Source: Gymnopilus junonius
Taxonomy: Eukaryota; Basidiomycota; Agaricomycetes; Agaricales; Galerinaceae
Assembly (NCBI GenBank): GCA_015501075.1
Contig: JADNYJ010000272.1
Coordinates: 1-45,639 of the forward strand
Direction of reading: 5' to 3'
DNA length: 45,639 nt
Below, one piece after another: positions 34,196 through 43,886 of the stretch; the first letter of the stretch is position 1, and each line of letters begins with the position of its first letter. The notes beneath the pieces are model-generated. The model saw only the letters and a list, made by a program, of their open reading frames with translations. It had not been told where the DNA came from and did not search any database. Made by a program: the position numbers and the translations under genes.

Positions 34196-35665
34196 TGGTT
34201 GAACTTTATATTTCTTAAATTGGTGTTGTTGGTGGCAGTCTGATAGACATTTTTATTCTTCTCATCAACATAATGCACATAACCAGCTATATTAGCTTTG
34301 CTTGAAACATTGACTAGTTTTGGTTTTGTAAAATACTTTCTCCAATGCTTTAGTTTAAAGTTTAAACTAGTGAAAACCAACCAAGTCAATCTAAATATTA
34401 TAGCAATATAGCACTCTTTTATAGTCCCAAATTTAAGTCAAACTAAAGCTTATTGTTGAAACCAACAAATATAGTACCAATAATAATAAACTAGCAAGTT
34501 AATTACTTGTCTATATTTACATACAGTTTGTGGCTTGATATTAACCAAAAGTTTTAAATTAATACTTTGAACAAGTTTTTACTGCTTTGAAAGGTTAAGA
34601 AAATATTCTAATAAAACTTTGGCTTATATTGTTATTTAAAATATCAAAAAGTACTATATTATAGAATAATCTGCCATACTGCATAATCAAATAGAACTGT
34701 AGTTAGTATCTGCACCAGTTTGGATACAGATATACCTGGATAGTAATCACACTAGTACTTATTAAAAAAGCATACTTGCAACTTGCAACTAATTGTGACT
34801 TTTATGTATTCAAAAATAAATAACTTAGTAAGATTTTCAGCTCAGTTTCTGTATATGCAGTTAATTCTGAAGCACATAATATTTAGCAGTTGTAAGTAGT
34901 AATTACATTATGTATATAGTAAATAATATATAAAGTGTTGTATCTGCCCAAGAAAAAAAAGGTGCCTACTCATTCATCCCTTGAAGTCTGTTTTCCCTTA
35001 CTTATATAGTTTCTCTTTCATGATAGTCATAGCCTAGTAAGAGCAGCCAAGCATTATGTATTTAACAGTATATTTCTAGTAATGCTAGCAGGTACTAGCA
35101 CTATTAGAGCTGATCAGATTGCTTTGAGTACTAATATGATTATTATGTATCAGTTTAGGGTATTATAGAAAGAAAGATAGATGGGATAATTCTAGAATTA
35201 TTCTGATGATAGATAGCATAATATGCAGCTAGTAGCAGAAAATAGCAAAATTTGACTGAGTTATTTATTTTGTAATACATAAATAGTTATAACTAGTGCT
35301 ATCAAATCTTTTGACACTATTTGGGTAAGCATCTTTTTATACCTTAGTCTGACAAATAGCTAATAGAGTGTTGAACTAGTATTATGATAATAGTTCTAAC
35401 ATTTGGCTATTATAATAGGCTTTGGGTTTTTCTGACAAAGCTCAACTTATGTTGAAACTATATAAGAATTATTTCTATTGCTATAATTGTGTAATTATAG
35501 CTAAAGTATTCTTTTTTACTAGATATAAAACCACCATACTTTAAAGTCAAAATAAATATATTAGATACATAATTATAAATTCAAATAAAGTTTTATATTG
35601 GACTAATTTATTTCAAGAGTCTAATATTCATTTGCTATTATGATTTGATTTATTGGGTTTTTTGT
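34196..35665. other. AT-rich stretch, no gene seen
   Basis: Strongly AT-rich with no supported frame or motif. Confidence 0.6.
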
Positions 35666-36110
35666 CTTTATTTTAATTGTTTGGCAGTTTTCTGGGGTAG
35701 TATATAGCTTAAAGCAACTTAAATATTATTTAACAGCTTAAATAAAACTGATTTATATTTTTTCACATTTGATTTTAATTTATTAGCATTTATAGTTGAT
35801 TGATTTGGTCTTTATTTTAATTATTTGATAGTTTTCTAGGGTATTATTTAGCTTATAGCAACTTAAATGTGAGTTAACAGCTTAAATAAGATTGATTTCT
35901 ATTTTATCACATTTGATTTTAATTTATTGGCATTTATATTTAATTGATTTAGTCTTTATTTTAGTTATTTGACAGTTTCCTGGGATTTTATGTAGTTTAA
36001 AGAGACTTAACTGTCATTTGACAATTATATTACTTTCTGAAAATCTTTTTAATGGCTTTTTTGAATTTTGTAGCATTTATTACAGTTTTATTTGTATTTT
36101 AATCTTGTTA
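35666..36110. repeat. 144-bp tandem repeat, about three diverged units
   Basis: CTTTATTTTAATT starts at 35666, 35810 and 35954 (as CTTTATTTTAGTT), and a weaker match starts near 36097. Units share the CACATTTGATTTTAATTTATT stretch and TTAACAGCTTAAATAA. AT-rich, non-coding. Confidence 0.85.
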
Positions 36111-36619
36111 TTTCGACAATTTTGTGAGGTTTCAGCCATCTCGGACAGGGAAATGGGTTGTTTGAGCCCCGCAATATGATTTGTCATAATTCTAGGCCCT
36201 GCACGTGCTCGAGAAGGGCCCAGATCCATTGAAAATCAGGTGGGACGGCTCTGTTTGCAGACATCGGAGATGCCCGGGTCAAGAATTCGCAGCCGTGTTG
36301 CCTTTATTCCAGTTGACCGACATGGCCGAGGCCGACACGCCATGTCCGATCAACTCCGAGGCCAGCCGTGATGCCGTGGAAACCATTCGGAATGACTTTC
36401 CGAGTGGTCTGTGCATGGGTCACAGGACAATTCCGAACACAGCCATTTATGCGTAAGCGGCTGTGTTGGTTCATTCTTCCCTTTTCCCCCCCTTCCCCCC
36501 TACTGTCAATGCTTCCCCCACTGTCAACACCCCCCTCCCTCCCTCTGGCTCACTGTCAACAACCCACCCCACTGTCAACCCACCCCACTGTCAACAACCC
36601 CACCCCCACTGTCGAGTCT
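36111..36619. other. GC-rich upstream part of family F copy C, with CCCACTGTCAAC repeats
   Basis: Base composition changes abruptly from AT-rich to GC-rich at about 36130. 36490-36615 contains several copies of CCCCACTGTCAAC at irregular spacing. An open frame at 36321-36456 (MAEADTPCPINSEAS) has no known relative. This part may be 5' sequence or an upstream exon of copy C. Confidence 0.4.
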
Positions 36620-38274
36620 CCATGCCCATTGAACACCCCAGGGACCCAGCCCAGGCTGTCAGCGGGTACAGCATGCATCCGACGACGCATGGTGCCACTC
36701 GAGGTGCCCACCTAACCCCTTCACAAGCGAAGTCGCGAACACCCACGAGAGCACCACGGAGCCCCAACATGGGCAGCAGCCGCAAGCCGACAACATAGGC
36801 GCCAACACCCCCCCTCCAGAGGTTCCCAAAATGTGGCAAATGAAACGTAGGCACCAGGACGATGACAACGATGACACGCAGCTGCGCCAGGTCCCAACGA
36901 CGAGGAGGATGGAGGTAGCGAGGGCTTCACGGAAAGTGAAGCCGATGGGAGTGACGAAAGCAGCAAGGATGGTGCTCACGCGCCGCCTCGAAGCTCGCAT
37001 CGGAAAGGGTCCAGCAGATGGAAGGAGAGGGAGAGTAGGGAGGAAGTGAGGAGTGACGATGATGACGACGATGACGAGGGTGCCCCCCCTATGAATACCA
37101 CCCCCATCGCGACACCAGCACATGACGAGAAGCACCCACCCGTCTCACAACACCAGCACCCAACAACAGGCACCCACTGCCCATCACGAACCAGCACATG
37201 ATGCGAATCCAATGCCCAATGCCCACCGCCCACGCCCATCATGACACAAGCACGAGGTGACGACCGCCCATCCAGGCCCTTACCCACCACCCTCATGTGA
37301 GCTCAGCATCTCAGAGCAGACGTTGACAACGTCCCCACCACATGTGAATGTAGCGCCGCGGGAAGGGATGTCGAGGACGTATCCACTCAGGGTAGCATCA
37401 TGGGAAGGGGTAGGACTGGCACACGTATGTCCAGCCACACTGGGGGCAAGAAGAGGGTGGGTTGGGTTGAGCAATCAGAGAGCGAGGAGCTAGGAGGGTA
37501 TGGTGAGCCAGAAGGGGGGGAGGTAGGAGACCAGTGGCTCAGTCGAGGTCATTGCCGTGCAGTATGCTCAGCCCCAGGCAAAGGCTGTAGAGGCTCAACG
37601 TGCAAAGGTGACCAAAGCTGGTGGCCATAAATCCAAGTAATTACACATAAATTATTTTTAAATTATTTTTATTCTTATACATTGTGTGTGCAGGGGTAAA
37701 GAGAAAGCCAAGGCATCTCGTGCAAAGGTGCAAGCTACTATACATCTCACAAAGTATGTTGTGATATTAATAATTTAAGTTGTTTAATTAATATATTTAT
37801 TCCAAACTAAAGGACAGAACGAGAGATTGAAATCAGTGGCATTTCAATTGCTCCACCACCTCAGCCTTCCACCTCTTTACATTCCACTAGTGCTCATCAC
37901 AAGAAGGATTCAGAGCCACATGGTCATCTTCAGTCTCCTTCAGCACTCTCACCTCATTGCCGTGCAGTGAGCCCTACAGGCTCACCTCAACCACGTGGAC
38001 GAAGTAGAAGTATTTCACCAATATTAACATGGCCTAGAGCTTCAAAATCCAATTTCAAGCAGAATGCAGGATCTCCATCCAAGTCCCATGGTCAAGCTAT
38101 GCAAATTGAAGAGCCAGTTACCCCTCCACGTCACAAGTGTGCAATTTCAGAACTTCCACCTTGGACTCCAGATAATCTTAATGAAGGTAATGCAGATGCA
38201 ATTATATTAAATGCTTTAGTTTAATCTATTGTTTCTATTAGATATTGTTATGAGAAGCCCACCAAAGCAGCATA

Positions 38275-38782
38275 TGTTAGAAGTAGTGATCAAACACTTC
38301 TAACAATGTTCTATAAACATTAGATTAGCTTTAGAATAGACTTAGAATTAGTTTCACTTCATTTGGACACTTGTAGTTTACTAAGTTTCTGCTTTTGGTC
38401 GCGTTTTCACTAGTATTTTGCGAATTACTCGGCGTAGAGTTAGAATTTCGGAAAACGGATTTGAGATCTGAAATCAGGTCGAAAATCCGGTTCTAGTGAT
38501 ATAGCATACATGGCATTTAAAGTATGTTTGTGTTTTGACATTTTCGAATTGTCCACATTTTGGGTGTTTTGTCACGCCTCGCGGTTTTTGGGCACGTAGC
38601 TACATTAGATACTATGTTTCCTACTATGTCAAGCGAAAGCAAGACACTACGATTTGAATTGAACAAGTTATAAGCATTTTGAGTTATACTCTGTGATTCT
38701 CAGTGATTGCTGTACTTGAGCATACTAGTTGGTTGAGCTGTGTTAACTACACAGATCCTTGCTTATTTGTGCAAGTCTAACA
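38275..38782 (+). repeat. 5' LTR of the intact copia element
   Basis: 508 bp. The first ~31 bp form a hairpin: TGTTAGAAGT and ACTTCTAACA are inverted repeats with an 11-base loop. It should carry the promoter and start site of the genomic RNA, but no TATA box is assigned with confidence. Confidence 0.97.
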
Positions 38783-38795
38783 GGTTATGGGCCCC
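38783..38795 (+). promoter_or_regulatory. Primer-binding site of the intact copia element
   Basis: GGTTATGGGCCCC immediately follows the LTR and is complementary to the anticodon stem-loop of initiator tRNA-Met. It implies priming by an internal or cleaved tRNA fragment rather than the CCA 3' end. Confidence 0.88.
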
Positions 38796-38921
38796 GAGCT
38801 CTAACTTGGCATAACTGATTGAGTTGCATACTGCTAGTAACTGTGTTCTGTGGGCTTATATTGAACTACTATTAAACCTAGTTCAAATCTTGAAGTTGGA
38901 TTATATTGATCACACCTGTGA

Positions 38922-41900
38922 TTGATTACACTTGAATTATACTTGACTACACTTGTTGTCAAATTGGGAATTATGTCTGCAAGCAATTCAGACACTATGG
39001 CTAGAATCAAGCCATTGTCCAATTCAAACTATCCTGAATGGAGTGGTGAGATGAGGGCATGGCTGATGAGAAATGGGCTATGGAGGCTTGTCTCTGGCAA
39101 GGAGACTTTGCCTAGTGATGTAGCAGGGCAGGATAAGTGGGAAGCGAAGGCTGAGAAGGCAGCAGGGGAGATCTATCTCTTGGTAGAGAGTGATCAGAGG
39201 GTGCACTTCAGAGGGCATGAAGATGACCCAGTCAAGATGTGGACATTGTTAGAGGCTGCCCACCTATCAAAGAAGCCTGGCGCACGCTTTAATGCATATG
39301 ACGACCTGTTTTCTATCAGAAAACAGGATGATGAAAGCTTGATGCAATTGGGGCTCAGAATAGAGAAGTCAATGCAGGCCATTCAGAACCTGCGCCCAGC
39401 TACCTTCACTATTGAAGAGCTGGATGAAGAGCTCCAATGCATGGCACTGATCCGTGCCTTACCAGAGGAATACCGTGTCTTGTCATCATCATTGTTGTTG
39501 ATGCCGAAACTTGACAAGGGTACAATTCTGCAAGCATTCAGAAGTGACGAGTTAAATCGTCAACGTCAGGAGTCAGCTAGTGTTGCCAAGACAGGTGGCA
39601 ACAATTGGAAGAAGAAGAAGGGTGGCCCAAGCAATGGAAACAACTATCACAGCCATGGAGTTTCAAGTGGGCACAGTGGCAATTCGGACAAGAAGGCAAA
39701 AGACATCACTTGTTTCTTTTGTCATGATAAGGGTCATTGGATGTCAGACTGCCCTATCCTTAATGAGCTGAAAGGAAGGGTTAAGAGCAACATTGAGGGT
39801 GCTAAAAAGGCAGAGGTTGAACGGGCAGCGAATGTTATGGAGAGCGCTGGCAAGGCAAGTGCTGTTTCTGACTTGGAGGCAAATGCTACATCTTCTAATG
39901 TGTTTGAATGGAACACTGATACAGGAGCCACTTCTCATATGACCCCACACCGTAATTGGATCCGCAATTATACCCCCTATAGAGTCCCAATCAGACTAGC
40001 GGATCATAGAGTTATCTATTCTGAAGGTGTTGGTTATGTGAAATTTAGACCTGTAATAGATGGGAAACAATATAGAGATGTATTATTTACTAGAGTCTTA
40101 CATGTACCTGCCTTACGTAATAACCTTCTTGCTGTTCTCTATTTGACTAAGTACAAGGGAATTGATGTTCATATTTCTTCTGCAAAGATGGACTTCCTTG
40201 AGAAAGGTCAACTATTGTTCCGTGCTTCTATTGCTGAGGATGATATTGGTTATCTAGATGGTTCAACAGTAGATATAATGGAGAATGTGCATTTGGCCTC
40301 TACACTGCCCCTTGACTTGTCTTTATGGCATAAACGGCTTGGACACCACAACTATGATGATATCAAGCTTATGATATCTAAGGATATGGTTGATGGTTTG
40401 GTACTGGATTCCAAGGCAAAGCCTGATCCAATCTGCGAACCCTGTTTGGCTGGAAAGATGCATGCAAATCCTTTTCTTCCTTCACAGCATCGAGCTACAG
40501 AACTCCTAGAATTAATTCACTCTGATGTGCATGATCTTGGTGTTATCTCTCACGAAGGCTATCGTTATTGGGTATCTTTTGTAGATGACTCATGTCGCTT
40601 TAAGGCATTAATGCCTATGAAGCACAAGAGTGACCAGTTTACTTGTTTTAAGAAGTTCAAAGCATATGCTGAGAACTTGACTGGTAAAAAGATCAAGCGC
40701 TTCAGAGATGATAAAGGTGGTGAATACATGTCTAAGGAATTCTGTGACTATATGGATGCTTGTGGTATTGTCAGGGAACATAGTGTTCGTAATCGACCTC
40801 AGCAAAATGGAGTAGCTGAGAGAACAAACAGGACATTTGCAGAAAGGATTGTGGCACTGCTTGAAGAATCTGGTCTGTCGAAACGCTTTTGGGTTGAGTG
40901 TCTAGCTGCACTTGTACATGTTGTGAATCGTTGTCCCACATCTGCTCTTGTTGGTAAAACACCTTATGAAGGATGGCATGGAAGCAAGCCAAGTGTGAGT
41001 CATTTGAGGGTCTGGGGATGTGTTGCATATGTTCATATTCAGCGGGACAAGAGGGAGAAGTTAGGTTCTCATATGGAGAAGTGTATCTTTATTGGGTATC
41101 CTGATGGTTACAAGGGATGGAAGTTTTACAACCCGGTAACTAAGAAGATCATTATCTGTGAACGTGCAGATTTTGATGAGCGCTACACATTTGGTGGCCA
41201 ACTATTGCAAGGACCTAATTCAGATTCAGGAACTCCTCCAACAGAACCACGCCCACTGGTTCCAATGCAGGAAAATGATGATGCACCATCTAATGTCAGT
41301 GACAATCTTCTGCCGCAATTAGAGGTTCAGCCTACAGCAGAACCCATTGTACAGCCTGTGCGTCAGCCAGCTATTAGGAAACCAGAAGAAGTCAAACCAG
41401 AACCTGAACTTGATGAACCACGAGCTGAATCACCTGGGCTTGAATATTTGGATGATGATCCTCAAGAAGAGCATGAAGCACTGCCATCTCCTGTTCCTAG
41501 ACTTAGACACCGCCGCAGAAATGAGGTTGATCCAGTTGAGTTATCAGACTCTGATGATAGGCCATTGCCTCTGAGAAGGTCTAAACGTGCCCCACATCCT
41601 CCTACTGAATGGTGGACAGTTGCTCGCAATCGTACATCAGCAGTACCTGACCCTGACCTTGATGATGGGGATGATGATGATGAGGATTTTGAAGATGCAC
41701 ATGTTGTGCATGGTGGCAAACCTGACCCTCAATCATATAAGGAGGCTATTTCATCTGATGAGTCTGATAAATGGAAGGCTTCCATGTTGGAAGAATACAA
41801 CTGGCATCTGGAAAATGGAACATGGACTATTGTGGAGCTTCCTGAGGATAAGAATGCTATTGGGTGTAAATGGGTATTTAAAACCAAGTACAATGCAGAT

Positions 41901-43328
41901 GGGTCAATTGAGAGATTCAAATCACGTGTGGTTGCAAAGGGCTTTAGCCAGCGACCTGGGCAGGACTATTTTGAAACCTTTGCTTCAACTATGCGTCAGG
42001 CAACTGTGCGTGTTGTGTTAGCTCTGGCTGCTATTGAGGATATGGAATTGCGTTCAGTAGATATCTCCTATGCATTCACTAACAGTGATATTGATGTGGA
42101 GATCTATATGCAGCAGCCAGAGGGATTCAAGCAGGGTGGAAAGAATCATGTCTGTAAGCTCAACAAGTCCCTGTATGGGTTAAAGCAGGCTTCACGCTTG
42201 TGGGGTGAGACCTTAGGAAAGGTGCTGTCTGATCTTGGGTTTAGGAAGACCTATAGTGATGCCTCACTCTACATCTATGACCGAGATGGCATCAAAGTCA
42301 TAGTACCTGTCTTTGTTGATGACATTACTATGGCATCTAAGTCAAAGGAATTGCTGGACAACTTTGTAATTGAACTCGGCAAGCGATTCAAACTAAGAGA
42401 TTTAGGTGAAACCCACTTCTTATTAGGTGTTGAAGTAACCAGAGATCGCAAGAATCGCAAATTGTACCTGGCTCAGCGCCAGTACATCATCAATAAGCTG
42501 GAAGAGTTCAATATGGCTGATTGCAAACCAATTGGCACACCTATGGTGCCTGGTTCAAAGTTGACCTCTGAGCAAAGTCCTAAGACTATGGATGAAGTGA
42601 TGGAAATGAAAGACATCCCATACATAAGCGCCGTTGGATCCCTCATGTATCTGGCTACCATGACTCGTCCTGATATTGCATACACTGTTGGTGTATTAGC
42701 CCGCTTTAATTCCAATCCTGGAATGACCCACTGGAAGGCTGTCAGACACCTGTTCCGCTATTTGAAGGGCACAGTTGATATGAAGCTAGAGTATGGTCCT
42801 GATGAAGAGATTGGCAATCACTTGTTTGCAACTTATTGTGATGCTGATCATGGTGGGGACAAGGACTGTGGCAAATCAACTAGTGGATACATGGTTAAGC
42901 TTGGTTCAGGGGTTGTTTCATGGCGAAGCAAACTGCAGCCTGTGGTCACTAGGTCGACAACAGAAGCAGAGTTCATTGCTGGAGGAGCTGCTGGCATGGA
43001 GATAAGATGGATGCAGAATCTGTTACAGGAATTGGGCTATCATCCTACTACACCTGCAAAGTTGTATATGGATAATCAGTCAGCCATGTCTGTTGCAAAG
43101 AATCCAGAACATCATGGGCGAATGAAGCATTTGGATCTTTGCTTTTACTGGTTGCGGGATCAGGTAGAGATGAAAAGGATTCTGCCCCATTATATTCGAA
43201 CAGAGGACATGCCTGCAGATCTGTTGACCAAGGCACTGCCTAAGCCCCAAGTGAAGAAGCTTAGAGAGTTAATGGGATTGGTAATGGGAGATGTTCGATC
43301 AGGGGGTTGTGTGGAAGATATGGAGTGA
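38922..43328 (+). CDS. Copia gag-pol polyprotein
   Basis: 1468 codons from 38922; the likelier start is the ATG at 38973 (MSASNSDTMARIKPLSNSNY), since gag homology begins there. Order, with rough residue positions: gag to about 260; zinc knuckle CFFCHDKGHWMSDC (about 263-276); aspartic protease WNTDTGATSHM (about 330); integrase zinc finger (WHKRLGHHN about 470, CEPC about 505); integrase catalytic D535 (HSDVH), D597 (DDKGG) and E633 (GVAERTN), a D-35-E spacing; acidic linker (about 760-920); reverse transcriptase with CKWVFKTKYNADG, SLYGLKQASRLW and FVDD (1131-1134; FVDD instead of the usual YVDD); RNase H with CDADHGG (about 1306), STTEAEF and MDNQSA. Protease-integrase-RT-RNase H is the Ty1/copia order. 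Gag and pol share one frame with no frameshift or stop, so capsid excess must arise another way. No broken catalytic motif is seen. Confidence 0.98.
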   Translation: MITLELYLTTLVVKLGIMSASNSDTMARIKPLSNSNYPEWSGEMRAWLMRNGLWRLVSGKETLPSDVAGQDKWEAKAEKAAGEIYLLVESDQRVHFRGHEDDPVKMWTLLEAAHLSKKPGARFNAYDDLFSIRKQDDESLMQLGLRIEKSMQAIQNLRPATFTIEELDEELQCMALIRALPEEYRVLSSSLLLMPKLDKGTILQAFRSDELNRQRQESASVAKTGGNNWKKKKGGPSNGNNYHSHGVSSGHSGNSDKKAKDITCFFCHDKGHWMSDCPILNELKGRVKSNIEGAKKAEVERAANVMESAGKASAVSDLEANATSSNVFEWNTDTGATSHMTPHRNWIRNYTPYRVPIRLADHRVIYSEGVGYVKFRPVIDGKQYRDVLFTRVLHVPALRNNLLAVLYLTKYKGIDVHISSAKMDFLEKGQLLFRASIAEDDIGYLDGSTVDIMENVHLASTLPLDLSLWHKRLGHHNYDDIKLMISKDMVDGLVLDSKAKPDPICEPCLAGKMHANPFLPSQHRATELLELIHSDVHDLGVISHEGYRYWVSFVDDSCRFKALMPMKHKSDQFTCFKKFKAYAENLTGKKIKRFRDDKGGEYMSKEFCDYMDACGIVREHSVRNRPQQNGVAERTNRTFAERIVALLEESGLSKRFWVECLAALVHVVNRCPTSALVGKTPYEGWHGSKPSVSHLRVWGCVAYVHIQRDKREKLGSHMEKCIFIGYPDGYKGWKFYNPVTKKIIICERADFDERYTFGGQLLQGPNSDSGTPPTEPRPLVPMQENDDAPSNVSDNLLPQLEVQPTAEPIVQPVRQPAIRKPEEVKPEPELDEPRAESPGLEYLDDDPQEEHEALPSPVPRLRHRRRNEVDPVELSDSDDRPLPLRRSKRAPHPPTEWWTVARNRTSAVPDPDLDDGDDDDEDFEDAHVVHGGKPDPQSYKEAISSDESDKWKASMLEEYNWHLENGTWTIVELPEDKNAIGCKWVFKTKYNADGSIERFKSRVVAKGFSQRPGQDYFETFASTMRQATVRVVLALAAIEDMELRSVDISYAFTNSDIDVEIYMQQPEGFKQGGKNHVCKLNKSLYGLKQASRLWGETLGKVLSDLGFRKTYSDASLYIYDRDGIKVIVPVFVDDITMASKSKELLDNFVIELGKRFKLRDLGETHFLLGVEVTRDRKNRKLYLAQRQYIINKLEEFNMADCKPIGTPMVPGSKLTSEQSPKTMDEVMEMKDIPYISAVGSLMYLATMTRPDIAYTVGVLARFNSNPGMTHWKAVRHLFRYLKGTVDMKLEYGPDEEIGNHLFATYCDADHGGDKDCGKSTSGYMVKLGSGVVSWRSKLQPVVTRSTTEAEFIAGGAAGMEIRWMQNLLQELGYHPTTPAKLYMDNQSAMSVAKNPEHHGRMKHLDLCFYWLRDQVEMKRILPHYIRTEDMPADLLTKALPKPQVKKLRELMGLVMGDVRSGGCVEDME

Positions 43329-43369
43329 ATGATGCTCCATCTCCTTTTGAATTGTTGAAGTGTTTCATC

Positions 43370-43378
43370 AGGGGGTTG
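43370..43378 (+). promoter_or_regulatory. Polypurine tract of the intact copia element
   Basis: AGGGGGTTG directly before the right LTR, where plus-strand synthesis should prime. The same ATCAGGGGGTTGTGT stretch also occurs 69 bp upstream (43299-43313) within the end of the coding frame. Confidence 0.75.
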
Positions 43379-43886
43379 TGTTAGAAGTAGTGATCAAACA
43401 CTTCTAACAATGTTCTATAAACATTAGATTAGCTTTAGAATAGACTTAGAATTAGTTTCACTTCATTTGGACACTTGTAGTTTACTAAGTTTCTGCTTTT
43501 GGTCGCGTTTTCACTAGTATTTTGCGAATTACTCGGCGTAGAGTTAGAATTTCGGAAAACGGATTTGAGATCTGAAATCAGGTCGAAAATCCGGTTCTAG
43601 TGATATAGCATACATGGCATTTAAAGTATGTTTGTGTTTTGACATTTTCGAATTGTCCACATTTTGGGTGTTTTGTCACGCCTCGCGGTTTTTGGGCACG
43701 TAGCTACATTAGATACTATGTTTCCTACTATGTCAAGCGAAAGCAAGACACTACGATTTGAATTGAACAAGTTATAAGCATTTTGAGTTATACTCTGTGA
43801 TTCTCAGTGATTGCTGTACTTGAGCATACTAGTTGGTTGAGCTGTGTTAACTACACAGATCCTTGCTTATTTGTGCAAGTCTAACA
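43379..43886 (+). repeat. 3' LTR of the intact copia element
   Basis: 508 bp, reading identical to the left LTR. Followed by the GCATA duplication and the continuation of the interrupted family-F exon. Confidence 0.97.

Larger units (their letters stand above)
38275..43886 (+). mobile_element. Complete copia (Ty1/copia) LTR retrotransposon, 5612 bp, probably very young
   Basis: Two 508-bp LTRs (38275-38782 and 43379-43886) read as identical by eye. Both have TGTTAG...CTAACA ends. The 5-bp target duplication GCATA lies at 38270-38274 and 43887-43891. A half-tRNA-type primer-binding site follows the left LTR, a purine-rich tract precedes the right LTR, and a single unbroken gag-pol frame lies between. 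Every part needed for transposition appears present. Confidence 0.98.
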
